From a virus, in the IMG/VR virus record IMGVR_UViG_3300028284_000458, positions 1-61,923 of that record: a DNA stretch of 61,923 nucleotides, one strand, 5' to 3'. A model generated the notes under the pieces. That model was given only the letters and a program-made list of their open reading frames with translations. It was not told where the DNA came from and searched no databases. Within the stretch, counting starts at the first letter, position 1, and the number at the start of each line of letters is the position of its first letter. Position numbers and translations under genes: made by a program. Shown here piece by piece: positions 1 through 8,051 of this stretch.

Positions 1-171
1 ACCTACATACACATTATCTTTACCAAACTTTTTTACAAGGTGCTGGTAAGTTCCATAGTGTCCTTTATGCATAGGTTGAAACCTACCCACATAGATAACT
101 ACTGTTTTTTTAATAGGATTTTCATCCTCAAGTAGTATTTGCTCTACCAAGTATTTTGAAAGTTCACTCAT
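1..171 (-). CDS. Nucleotidyltransferase, NadM/NadR-like (N-terminal part; runs off the window)
   Basis: Only the first 57 codons are in the window; the gene continues past base 1. After about 22 residues comes a beta strand followed by GRFQPMHKGHYGTY (residues 29-42), the HxGH signature of the nucleotidyltransferase superfamily. The GRFQPxHxGH form is the one typical of nicotinamide-nucleotide adenylyltransferases (NadM, NadR) and of related enzymes carried by large T4-like phages. If so, it would transfer AMP to NMN for NAD synthesis. The N-terminal extension before the motif is longer than in bacterial NadM. The ATG at 169-171 follows a copy of the candidate late-promoter motif at 192-201. 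The fold call is sure; the substrate cannot be decided from this fragment. Confidence 0.8.
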   Translation of the reverse strand, partial: MSELSKYLVEQILLEDENPIKKTVVIYVGRFQPMHKGHYGTYQHLVKKFGKDNVYVG

Positions 172-191
172 ATGAATTACACACTATTAGT

Positions 192-201
192 ATATAAATA
201 T
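192..201 (-). promoter_or_regulatory. Candidate late promoter motif
   Basis: The minus strand reads ATATTTATAT, followed by AC, about 20 bases before the start of the nucleotidyltransferase gene. The same ten bases recur in most intergenic gaps of the window. Confidence 0.45.
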
Positions 202-215
202 AAAGTATTGGATAA

Positions 216-332
216 TTAGTGATTTTTATAAGTAAAGGGATCTCTTTTTCGCAGTTCTTCTAATTTTTTTTTGTATACCTTATCCAATTTACGTTTCTTA
301 AGATACATTTTAATAATTTTTACTATATTCAT
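216..332 (-). CDS. Small basic protein, 38 aa, unknown function
   Basis: ATG at 330-332 and TAA at 216-218 enclose 38 codons. The product is highly charged, with many lysines (KKRKLDKVYKKKLEELRK) and a C-terminal DPFTYKNH tail; most of it is predicted to be one amphipathic helix. It sits 12 bases downstream of the RmlC-like gene, in the same orientation, and ends just before the next candidate promoter, so it would be the last gene of the glycan island. I recognise no family. The position, spacing and non-random composition favour a real gene. Confidence 0.5.
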   Translation of the reverse strand: MNIVKIIKMYLKKRKLDKVYKKKLEELRKRDPFTYKNH

Positions 333-344
333 AATTTTGTATTT

Positions 345-938
345 TTATTTACAATCATCTATTTTTGAAAGTATTGGATTTTTACAAGGCCATTCCATAT
401 TAAACTTAGTATCATCCCATCTTAATCTATTCTGATTATCTACACTATTAAATTCACCAGAGTATGCTAGTTTGTAATTCATAATGCTATCATCCTCCAT
501 TACATAATGTCCACTTGCAAACATTGGTGGAACTAATACTTGAGTAGCCGTTTCTGGTGATAGGATAAAAGATTCTGATTTACCATATTGTGGATTAGTA
601 TTTAAATTACCTCCCCTTAAATCTAATATTACTAAATAAATTTTTCCATGAGTACATGATATCAGTTTCCAAGTTTTGTTATCATAATACATTCCTCTCA
701 AAACTCCTTCTTTTGATTTAACATATCCATCATGTTTAAATTTTAATCCTGAATTTCTATCAACTGCAGGTAATATTCTATCATAATAATCAGTATGATA
801 TGTTGTTGAGGCAGAACCTCTTAATTCATACTGAGTTGATGGTTGTATAATCTTTACCTGATTTAGTATACTTCCATGGTAGAAGTGAAAATCATTCCAA
901 TCTCTTTCTTTATAAAATATACTACGCCCTTGTGCCAT
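345..938 (-). CDS. RmlC-like sugar-nucleotide 3,5-epimerase (cupin)
   Basis: The central GVLRGMYYD, the following THGKIYLVILDLR strand pair, and the C-terminal LRWDDTKFNMEWP match dTDP-4-dehydrorhamnose 3,5-epimerase (RmlC), which inverts C3 and C5 of a 4-keto-6-deoxy nucleotide sugar; about 197 residues against a usual 180-190. An in-frame ATG at 1034 also exists, but starting at 938 gives a 17-base overlap with the upstream gene and an N-terminus of family length. Other RmlC-family members act on different 4-keto sugars, so the exact substrate is open. RmlA, RmlB and RmlD are not recognised in the window, so its substrate would come from the host or from genes elsewhere in the phage. Confidence 0.8.
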   Translation of the reverse strand: MAQGRSIFYKERDWNDFHFYHGSILNQVKIIQPSTQYELRGSASTTYHTDYYDRILPAVDRNSGLKFKHDGYVKSKEGVLRGMYYDNKTWKLISCTHGKIYLVILDLRGGNLNTNPQYGKSESFILSPETATQVLVPPMFASGHYVMEDDSIMNYKLAYSGEFNSVDNQNRLRWDDTKFNMEWPCKNPILSKIDDCK

Positions 939-1635
939 AACTTTGCTTTTGTTTTTTAATAAAGGAATCCCAATCTTCTTGTGTTCCCCAATCAATGAAA
1001 TCTCGTGTACTTCTGCTAAAAAATGTTTTTCCATTTAATAACATTTTAAAAATTACATGTGATATGTAGATTTCTCCTTCTTGTTTTATGGATTCATATG
1101 TATCTACAAATTCCCTTGCATCTGAAAATGTATACAAGCCACAACAAAAATCCGATGAAATTACATTCTTCTCTACAATCGTTAAAACTTCTCCGCTATC
1201 ATTCTTTTTTATATATGATTTATTTCCAGGTGTTATGTTTGTACAATTATTCAAAGAATATGTACAAACTTCGTTTTTCTCAATCGTATCTATTTTAAAA
1301 TAATCATCTGCATCCTTAATAAATATAGAACCTGTTATATTCTTTTTATCAATTGTCTGTGAAACTGTATCCGATGCACTATGTGTATCATTTTCAAGTA
1401 ATAATAATTCGAAATTTGAAACATCTTTAAATTGTAAATTTACCAATTCAATGAGTTCATTTGTTAAATGTCTTTTTAATGCAACTATAATAATACGGTC
1501 AAATGTACTTAATGGTAATCCCTGAATTGATTCAAATACCATCAAATTTCCACTTGGATGTTCAAGTAACCATTTTGGTAGTTTAGTAGTAAATCTACTG
1601 CTTTTACCTGCACATGGAATTATAAGATTTCGCAT
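922..1635 (-). CDS. Sugar/phospho-alcohol nucleotidyltransferase (LicC/RmlA-like GT-A fold)
   Basis: The start MRNLIIPCAGKSSRF resembles the N-terminal Gly-rich nucleotide-binding loop of NTP transferases (LicC, RmlA, GlmU), and FIKDADDYF near residue 105 supplies the metal-binding Asp pair expected in this fold. At 237 residues it is the length of LicC-type CTP:phosphocholine cytidylyltransferases. It follows a choline-kinase-like gene with a 16-base overlap, the same kinase/nucleotidyltransferase pairing seen in LicA/LicC and in capsule phospho-decoration loci. Activation of a phosphorylated alcohol or sugar as a CDP or NDP derivative is inferred; the substrate is unknown. Confidence 0.7.
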   Translation of the reverse strand: MRNLIIPCAGKSSRFTTKLPKWLLEHPSGNLMVFESIQGLPLSTFDRIIIVALKRHLTNELIELVNLQFKDVSNFELLLLENDTHSASDTVSQTIDKKNITGSIFIKDADDYFKIDTIEKNEVCTYSLNNCTNITPGNKSYIKKNDSGEVLTIVEKNVISSDFCCGLYTFSDAREFVDTYESIKQEGEIYISHVIFKMLLNGKTFFSRSTRDFIDWGTQEDWDSFIKKQKQSYGTRA

Positions 1636-2369
1636 AACTTATTAATATTAGTTTCTAAATATTTTTTTATTTTAACATTATTCGTATATGGATAAATACG
1701 TTGTAAATTAATTATTTGTAATAACTCATATTTTTCTATTGGATAATTTTCCACCAACCAATCATCAATATATGATAATCCAAGTTTTATTTTAGATAAA
1801 TCGGTTACACTACTTATCATATTTAAAGACCAGTGTAGATGTGTATCTTGTCTTAACTTTACCAAATCCATAGTTGGTGATTCAATATATGAATCTAAAA
1901 AATCTATTAAATATATCTCATCCGTGAATATCATGTTTGAAAGAGTCATATCTCCATGAGCCAATCCTACCTTTATTCGTATATCAAGTTCATTATCTAG
2001 TAGTGGTAACAAAGCATCACCATTTGGTAATGATTTTAATTTATTTTTTAGTATCTGTACAGGTATCGTGGTTTCTCCAATAATACGCTCTTTAAAGTAT
2101 CCATCTATTTTACGTATCAACCCATCTAAATCTCGTTTAGTTGCTAAAGTAAAAAATTGGGAAAACGATTCTCCTTGAATATATTCCATTGAGAAGGAAT
2201 CATTATTTATTTCAATTACAGCAGGTGATTTAAAGTGATTGGATTTAAATTCTTTTTGTTTTAGTGCAGACTTTACTAACCTAATATCATCAATATCTGA
2301 TGATTTTGACACAACATTTTCATGTAGTTTTAAATTATAGTTACTATGTCCTTTTACTTTAAAATCCAA
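1620..2369 (-). CDS. Choline kinase / aminoglycoside phosphotransferase-like kinase
   Basis: Residues around 155-195 contain HGDMTLSNMIF, the catalytic Brenner loop (HxDxxxxN), followed by YLIDFLDSY, the DFxx metal-binding segment equivalent to the kinase DFG. Both are typical of the APH/choline kinase superfamily. The N-lobe is short and no aminoglycoside-specific features are seen. The only workable start is a TTG at 2367-2369, which overlaps the preceding gene by 16 bases; an in-frame stop lies six codons upstream. Paired with the next gene, an NTP transferase, it may phosphorylate a small alcohol or amino alcohol before nucleotide activation. Function is by analogy with LicA; substrate unproven. 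Confidence 0.7.
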   Translation of the reverse strand: MDFKVKGHSNYNLKLHENVVSKSSDIDDIRLVKSALKQKEFKSNHFKSPAVIEINNDSFSMEYIQGESFSQFFTLATKRDLDGLIRKIDGYFKERIIGETTIPVQILKNKLKSLPNGDALLPLLDNELDIRIKVGLAHGDMTLSNMIFTDEIYLIDFLDSYIESPTMDLVKLRQDTHLHWSLNMISSVTDLSKIKLGLSYIDDWLVENYPIEKYELLQIINLQRIYPYTNNVKIKKYLETNINKLCEIL

Positions 2370-3349
2370 TCGTAATCTTTTATGTTATCAGTAATCTGTA
2401 ATCTTACCCAGTCTGTTCCTCTTTCTGGTATTACACAATTTTTTCTAAATTCCACATCTCGTTCCATGTGTTTTAATAATGGCAAATCACGTTCTCTTAT
2501 GTGAAACCAATTACATACAGATGGTATAAACTTAATTCCTCTATCATATAATTTAATTAATAATTCACTACGAGTTTTTTTTACATTTAATATGTATTCA
2601 TCTGCGAAATCTTTATTTTTACATATTGTTTGTATCCATTTTAAAGTTTGACCAGATACTTCGTACATATCTCTATATTGAATCATAGAATCTATGTTTT
2701 GTTTCTGAGAAAATATTACTCCAAATCTAGCACCTGCAGAACCATATGCTTTTGAAAATGTTCGAGTAACATATAGATTGGGGTATTTATCTATTAACTC
2801 AATACAACTTCTTTCATTTGAAAATTCTATATATGCCTCATCTATTAAAGTAGGTACTCCCTTATCGAGTATTCTAAGTATGTCATAATATGAAATTGCA
2901 TCTCCTATTGGTGAAGATGGATTTGATATAATTACAATAGAGTTTTTAGTAATAGATTTTAAAAAAGATTCAATTGGAAACTTTATTATATTATATGGTA
3001 TGGAGTGTATTTTTAAATCATACATTTGTCCATATACTCCAAACATAGGAAATGTAGGTTCTGAAATTATTAATTTTTTTCTTCCCCTTAACCAATGTTT
3101 TTTTGAATTAGACTGTACAAAGTACTTTATACATCTATCAGAACCAAATCCCATTAAAAAGTTATCATTTCCATAAAAATCAGATAATGGTTCTTTGAGT
3201 TCTTCCGTGTTTGGATAAAACCTTAAATCATCTTCTGTGAGTGAATCTTTATAATCTTTAAATACGTTTGCCCAAGATGTATTTCTTTCTGCAGAATGCA
3301 ATCTTAGTTTTTTGTGAGATATCGATGGGTTAAATTTTCTTTGTATCAT
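2354..3349 (-). CDS. PLP-dependent aminotransferase, HisC/CobD-like
   Basis: A fold-type I PLP enzyme of 331 residues. Visible landmarks are NPSSPIG near 143-149, LIDEAYIEF near 168-176 with the PLP-pairing Asp170, and TRTFSKAYGSAGARFG with the Schiff-base Lys200. These match histidinol-phosphate aminotransferase (HisC) and the closely related CobD threonine-phosphate decarboxylase. It starts with an ATGA overlap on the NeuB-like gene and is followed by a kinase and an NTP transferase. In this setting histidine synthesis is unlikely; making an amino sugar or an amino-alcohol phosphate for glycan decoration is more plausible, but that is inference. Confidence 0.85.
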   Translation of the reverse strand: MIQRKFNPSISHKKLRLHSAERNTSWANVFKDYKDSLTEDDLRFYPNTEELKEPLSDFYGNDNFLMGFGSDRCIKYFVQSNSKKHWLRGRKKLIISEPTFPMFGVYGQMYDLKIHSIPYNIIKFPIESFLKSITKNSIVIISNPSSPIGDAISYYDILRILDKGVPTLIDEAYIEFSNERSCIELIDKYPNLYVTRTFSKAYGSAGARFGVIFSQKQNIDSMIQYRDMYEVSGQTLKWIQTICKNKDFADEYILNVKKTRSELLIKLYDRGIKFIPSVCNWFHIRERDLPLLKHMERDVEFRKNCVIPERGTDWVRLQITDNIKDYDWILK

Positions 3350-4179
3350 ACAAATCTTCCTCTATAATAATCGTGATTGTGTTCTTGTTGTTTATTGAAT
3401 TTATTGATTTCTATATATTGTTCCCTTTGTGGAAGTTTTGAAAATCTTTTTAATTCTGATAACATTGATGGTGTCATAGATACTTTACCATCCCTAGTTT
3501 CATCTATTTCTAATATTGTAAAATGTCTTTCTAATACATCAATACCTTGAAATATTGCTAATTTTGTTGTAAGTAAATTATCTTCATGTGGATTGGAATG
3601 ATCACTATAACCTACTTTATCTAAACCAAAATAAAATCTATAAAAATCTATATTTTGTAGATTTGCCTTTTCTAAAGGAGTTGGATAAACACAAGTACAT
3701 CCAAGTAGGCAAAAGTCTATATTCATTTCTTTAAGATTGGTTACAGTTTTACTTATTTCATCTAAAGTTAAACTTGATGCAGAAAAGTATAATGTTTTGA
3801 ACTTTATATCTTTTAATAATTTACCATATCCAAACGCAGGTATTGAGTATCCAGATAGTTTCAAATTATCATAACCCAATGAATTAAAATATTCTGTGTG
3901 TCTTGGTGTGAATAATGTAGTCATAGATTCTACATCATGTTCCTTACATTTATCTATAAAGAATTTTTCATCTTCCCATGATAATTCAATACCCTTTAAT
4001 CTTTGGTACTCTTCCTTATATGGTCTAAACTCTTCATACTCTTCTCTCTCAGTAAACGTATCTGCTTTAATGGATTGTATTTTTAATATATCACTATCCA
4101 CAGCTGCAAACTCTATCATAGATTCTAGAATAGCTCTATCACCATTATGATTTTGACATAACTCTGAGATTATTTTCAT
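3346..4179 (-). CDS. neuB: NeuB-family nonulosonate (sialic acid-type) synthase, lacking SAF domain
   Basis: NeuB-type enzymes condense phosphoenolpyruvate with an N-acetyl hexosamine to give sialic, legionaminic or pseudaminic acid. Family landmarks are SELCQNHNGD (5-14), LKIQ (32-35), LGCTCVYPTP (159-168), GYSDHS (190-195) and ERHFTI (217-222), which supply the TIM-barrel active site. At 277 residues it is some 60 short of typical NeuB (about 340), and the sequence stops soon after the barrel, so the C-terminal antifreeze-like SAF domain, which completes the neighbouring active site in the dimer, is missing. Two CMP-sugar synthetases lie a few genes upstream. Which nonulosonate it makes cannot be read from sequence. 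Confidence 0.85.
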   Translation of the reverse strand: MKIISELCQNHNGDRAILESMIEFAAVDSDILKIQSIKADTFTEREEYEEFRPYKEEYQRLKGIELSWEDEKFFIDKCKEHDVESMTTLFTPRHTEYFNSLGYDNLKLSGYSIPAFGYGKLLKDIKFKTLYFSASSLTLDEISKTVTNLKEMNIDFCLLGCTCVYPTPLEKANLQNIDFYRFYFGLDKVGYSDHSNPHEDNLLTTKLAIFQGIDVLERHFTILEIDETRDGKVSMTPSMLSELKRFSKLPQREQYIEINKFNKQQEHNHDYYRGRFV

Positions 4180-4181
4180 AA

Positions 4182-5006
4182 CTAATTTATTTTTTCGATT
4201 ACTCTATTATATGCTTTTTCTTGAGATTCCAATGCAGTACCCCCAACATGTGGTGTTATTATAATTTTATTATTTTTTATTGATAATAAAATAGAATTTT
4301 TAACACTATGTTCATTTTGGATAACATCAGTTGCATATCCTTTTATTTTATCTTCATTTATTAGAGTTAAAATATCCAATTCATTGATAATCTCTCCTCT
4401 ACTTGTATTTACTATATATATTTGTTTTTGAAATTTTGATATATATTCCGAATCTATCATACCAATATTTTCATCACGCAAATCTACATTTATACTTAAG
4501 AAATCAGTTTCATTAAAAAATTGACTATCTGTATAATTTATATCTGATGTGTATACATTTTTAAATATTGGTTTACAGATATGTTCAATCATTTTTCCTA
4601 ATCTACCATATCCAAGAATACCAAGAGTTTTTTCATGTAACTCTACAATATTTTTTGTATTTCTTGGTAGTGATAACATTAAATATAAATTGTGTTCGGC
4701 AGTTGACCATATGTTTTCCAAAACCTTGTCATTTTTAATTGAAATAACAGGTATTGATACATCTATATGATTTGTTCCAGTTGATGGAGATACTACCATA
4801 GATATTTTTGTATTTTTTATAAAATCATCTGTTATTTGAAACTTTTGGTAATTTGGTGCAGAAAACAAATAATCACTAGTTTGTATACTATACTTTTGTT
4901 CCAATTCTGTTAAGTCTGATAAATCTAAACATTTGTATTTAGATTCAACATTTTTTTTAAAATTTGGTAAGTGCTTGTATGGTGTTAAAAATGCAATTCG
5001 TTTCAT
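4182..5006 (-). CDS. D-isomer-specific 2-hydroxyacid dehydrogenase (SerA/PdxB-like)
   Basis: An NAD-binding Rossmann motif (LGILGYGRLGKMI) in the middle, NTSRGEIINE with the catalytic Arg, and ITPHVGG with the catalytic His mark a D-2-hydroxyacid dehydrogenase. At 274 residues it is shorter than D-3-phosphoglycerate dehydrogenase (about 310 for the catalytic part). The start at 5006 is chosen because it gives an ATGA overlap with the preceding gene and leaves MKRIAFLTP as the first strand; an in-frame ATG 10 codons upstream would overlap more. It directly precedes the NeuB-like and HisC-like genes, so it may supply a keto acid or amino-acid-like precursor for the glycan. The true substrate is unknown. 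Confidence 0.8.
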   Translation of the reverse strand: MKRIAFLTPYKHLPNFKKNVESKYKCLDLSDLTELEQKYSIQTSDYLFSAPNYQKFQITDDFIKNTKISMVVSPSTGTNHIDVSIPVISIKNDKVLENIWSTAEHNLYLMLSLPRNTKNIVELHEKTLGILGYGRLGKMIEHICKPIFKNVYTSDINYTDSQFFNETDFLSINVDLRDENIGMIDSEYISKFQKQIYIVNTSRGEIINELDILTLINEDKIKGYATDVIQNEHSVKNSILLSIKNNKIIITPHVGGTALESQEKAYNRVIEKIN

Positions 5007-6466
5007 GGTGTGTAAAATGTTTCTGGTAATATCCATTCTTTATAGTTTTTACCAGTTTTCCAATATTCATGCTCACAATTTATTATTGCAACTTTATTAT
5101 CATTACTTCGTGTCATAGATACTTCGGAATTTATACAAAATAAAAATTCATGTATATCTCTATCATTTATTCCAATTACACGTTCTTCTATGTACATACA
5201 AATTCCACTAAAATTATTTTTTGTTACTAGCTCTTTCCAGTTATCAGCGGAAGGTGTAACAAAACATTCATCAAGAGATACGTAATTTGGTTGAAACGCA
5301 AACGTTTTAGAATTTGAAAATACATCTTTCAACAATTCCTTATTTTCTTGTAAAAAATTGTAATATTTTTTTAGTAATTCAGTTTCATTATCTGAAAACA
5401 TCCCATCTTCGTTAGGAATCATAGTATCCCACGGCATATCATTATTGAAAACCATAGCCCCATAGCTATCATATGATTCTGATATACTGTTTCCATATTT
5501 TATTCGAGGCGGATATCCCCCTTTATGTTTACTATAGATATAGTATAAATGATGTTGGTTTATATTGTTTTTATTATCCGACCTTAGCGCGTTACTCGTA
5601 TATATGTAAAATTTGTTATTTGATAATAATTTATAAAAGTAATTAATAGATTTTAGTGATTTATACGTATACAAAGTAGATGAGTGGTAACTACGTTTAA
5701 GTCCTCCTAATAAAGTGTTAGGTTCTTTAATATCAAAACACTTTAGTATAGTAATATCATGTTCTTTGTGTGTTTTGAATCCTCTATCATAGTCAGTACC
5801 TGTAACATTTGGTGTTGAGAAACTAATTACTTTATTATTTTTATCTACCTTAGAATTTGGTCTATAAACTTTAAGTAACTGCTCAATTGATTCAATCTTT
5901 GTAATATAGTTACTCGAATTCATTTTAACATCAACATTATGTTTTTTATTTACATAAATTAATACATTTTTTAAATTGGTTCGTGTAAAAACACTAGCCT
6001 GTGCTCTTGTTTGACCTGGATGAATTATGAAACTATAATTATTTATTGAATCATCATTAAGATTTAGTGTTGTATTATCATACGATTCATCATTAGAAGA
6101 TTGGGGAAAAACTCTAACTTCCTTATATAAAGCTTTTGCATATGGTTTAAAACTTACATGTAGTGGTAAATTTGAATCAAAATCACAATCAAGTAATTCA
6201 TTTACTATATTAATACGTTGTCTTAATGTAACGGGACAATCACCATGCTCAAAATACTCATCTATAAGTTTGAATGTATTTGAGTAATCATCAAGTGATT
6301 TAAATAATCCTGAGTTATCATACATCCACCTATTTCTTAATGAAAAAGATGCATCATTTCCACAATCTCTAGCTGCAACTATCCATGGTAATGACGTAAC
6401 ATGATATATATCTTGTTTTGATAAAATTTCATTTATCATAGATTTATCATACTCTGATATAGTCAT
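5003..6466 (-). CDS. Unknown protein, 487 aa, with an HPGQTR motif
   Basis: I do not recognise a characterised family. Near residue 150 there is SFIIHPGQTRAQAS, which resembles the Gly-His/Arg turn (HPGxTR) of ParB/sulfiredoxin-like domains and recurs in a weaker form (RGTHR) in the protein at 8778-9644. The remainder is mixed alpha/beta, rich in Asn, Asp, Tyr and Ser, with no signal peptide or membrane span. It lies in the glycan island, 9 bases downstream of a radical SAM gene and sharing ATGA with the 2-hydroxyacid dehydrogenase gene. A role in glycan synthesis or in control of the island is possible but only by context. Confidence 0.75.
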   Translation of the reverse strand: MTISEYDKSMINEILSKQDIYHVTSLPWIVAARDCGNDASFSLRNRWMYDNSGLFKSLDDYSNTFKLIDEYFEHGDCPVTLRQRINIVNELLDCDFDSNLPLHVSFKPYAKALYKEVRVFPQSSNDESYDNTTLNLNDDSINNYSFIIHPGQTRAQASVFTRTNLKNVLIYVNKKHNVDVKMNSSNYITKIESIEQLLKVYRPNSKVDKNNKVISFSTPNVTGTDYDRGFKTHKEHDITILKCFDIKEPNTLLGGLKRSYHSSTLYTYKSLKSINYFYKLLSNNKFYIYTSNALRSDNKNNINQHHLYYIYSKHKGGYPPRIKYGNSISESYDSYGAMVFNNDMPWDTMIPNEDGMFSDNETELLKKYYNFLQENKELLKDVFSNSKTFAFQPNYVSLDECFVTPSADNWKELVTKNNFSGICMYIEERVIGINDRDIHEFLFCINSEVSMTRSNDNKVAIINCEHEYWKTGKNYKEWILPETFYTP

Positions 6467-6475
6467 AATTTATAT

Positions 6476-7402
6476 TTAGTTACTAGTTTTTATATTTTCT
6501 AGCATTGGTACAAGTTCTTTATATGAACAATTTTTACAATGAGATGTTGGATTGTTTGTATTACATCCATTTTGTACATTTTGAAAATCTTCTGAACTTC
6601 GTATATCATCTAAACTTTCTTCAAATAGATTTCCGAATGGTTCAGCTGCGGTATTTAAACAACACATCTTTACATTACCCTCTACGGTTGTATATAATCC
6701 TTCATTAACCCAATAACAATCTTCATAATCCCATTTAGATTTTCCTTTTACATTATCACCCCAAGATTTTAAATACTGTAGTTGTTCATTAGTATATCCA
6801 CCAGGCATACTCTTATCTTCACTCCAATCTTGTGCAATATTTAAACGAAGTTCTTCTAAACCATATCCATCTACGATTTCATCACTTACTCTCTGTATAT
6901 CACTTACGTTTTGAGGGTTTACAACATAATTACAAGTTACTCTACAACCACGTCTATCCATTTCTTTGAAATCTTTTAGAAACGTTAATAATCTACTCCA
7001 CTTTGCAGGGGAACGGTCTCTTTCATAACTTTTATCATACCCATCAATTGAAAAGTATAGTAAATCAATATATTGTAATGCATCTTGAAATCGTTCCCTT
7101 AGAGGCCTTCCTTCACCAATATTATATTGACAATTGGTAGCAACTATTAAGAAAGCATCTGGAAAATATTCTTTAAATATTTTACATACTTCATTAAATT
7201 TTGGATGTAACATTGGCTCACCCATTCCCATTAGTTTAGCTTCAGTTATTGGGTGATGTTTTATACTTTCCATTAAAGTTCTAAACTTTTCGATGGGCAT
7301 GTGATTCAATGCACCAATTACTTCATCTCTATTACAAAATGAACAAGCAAGATTACAATAGTTTGTAGTTTCTAAGTAAACATATGTGATTGGTTTATTC
7401 AT
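6476..7402 (-). CDS. Radical SAM enzyme with SPASM-like C-terminus
   Basis: CNLACSFC (Cys16, Cys20, Cys23) is the CxxxCxxC motif that binds the SAM-cleaving [4Fe-4S] cluster, and MGMGEP near residue 58 is the SAM-binding GGE-like motif. Toward the end, CYW, CCLN, and later Cys residues (in SSEDFQNVQNGC and HCKNCSYKE) form the arrangement of a SPASM auxiliary-cluster domain. SPASM enzymes modify peptides or carbohydrates (for example aminoglycoside dehydrogenation or epimerisation). At 308 residues it is short but complete. It overlaps the NeuA-like gene by 8 bases. Oxidation, dehydration or epimerisation of a sugar is a reasonable guess; a peptide substrate is also possible. Confidence 0.85.
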   Translation of the reverse strand: MNKPITYVYLETTNYCNLACSFCNRDEVIGALNHMPIEKFRTLMESIKHHPITEAKLMGMGEPMLHPKFNEVCKIFKEYFPDAFLIVATNCQYNIGEGRPLRERFQDALQYIDLLYFSIDGYDKSYERDRSPAKWSRLLTFLKDFKEMDRRGCRVTCNYVVNPQNVSDIQRVSDEIVDGYGLEELRLNIAQDWSEDKSMPGGYTNEQLQYLKSWGDNVKGKSKWDYEDCYWVNEGLYTTVEGNVKMCCLNTAAEPFGNLFEESLDDIRSSEDFQNVQNGCNTNNPTSHCKNCSYKELVPMLENIKTSN

Positions 7403-8051
7403 TATATATAAGTTTTGCTAATTTAAAATCTAATTCAGTATCTACATCAATTAGTTCATTTTCACTCCAATCTGTTACAAGTGGAAATGGATTATCTTTT
7501 GTGTTTGGAAACAATTCCCATTCAGATAACATATAATTTTTTTCATAAAACACTAAAGAGTGTGTGGCTAAATAAACCCAAGGTCCTGCAGTTGTAGATA
7601 ATCTATCATTTGGTTTAAAATTTATTGGATTTTTTGTTTTATCCCAAAAAAAGTTTCTTTCTTTCTGAACCGTTATTGCACTCTTACAATCCGATTGTTT
7701 AAACCAATCTATTAATTTCTGCAGCTCCTCTACTTTAACAAACGGTTGACACGGATTATAGTTTACTATAAACTCTGATTTTACATTTTCTAAATGTCTA
7801 TACATTATCGAGTGATGACAATTACCTGGTGCAACCGAATCATAATCTCTATTTAGTATTTGTACCCCATCAATAACTTTATCTTTTAGTTCTTGGTCAT
7901 ACACTGCAAGATACTTTTCATCCACATCCAACTTACTTAAATTATCTAAGGCAATATCAATCAATGTTGTATTACCAAAAGGTCTTAAATGTTTATTAGG
8001 ACATCTAGTACTTGTTTTTCTTGCATGTGCAATTGCTGCAATTGTTTTCAT
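7395..8051 (-). CDS. CMP-acylneuraminate cytidylyltransferase-like (NeuA family)
   Basis: The N-terminal IAHARKTSTRCPNKHLRPFGNTTLI fits the family pattern IPARxxSxRxPxKN, which binds CTP in CMP-sialate and other CMP-nonulosonate synthetases, although the opening Pro-Ala is replaced by Ala-His. At 218 residues it is the length of bacterial NeuA catalytic domains. The C-terminal DVDTELDFKLA is also typical of the family. It overlaps KdsB by an ATGA and sits a few genes upstream of the NeuB-like synthase, so it probably activates that enzyme's product. The sugar specificity cannot be fixed from sequence. Confidence 0.7.
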   Translation of the reverse strand: MKTIAAIAHARKTSTRCPNKHLRPFGNTTLIDIALDNLSKLDVDEKYLAVYDQELKDKVIDGVQILNRDYDSVAPGNCHHSIMYRHLENVKSEFIVNYNPCQPFVKVEELQKLIDWFKQSDCKSAITVQKERNFFWDKTKNPINFKPNDRLSTTAGPWVYLATHSLVFYEKNYMLSEWELFPNTKDNPFPLVTDWSENELIDVDTELDFKLAKLIYNE

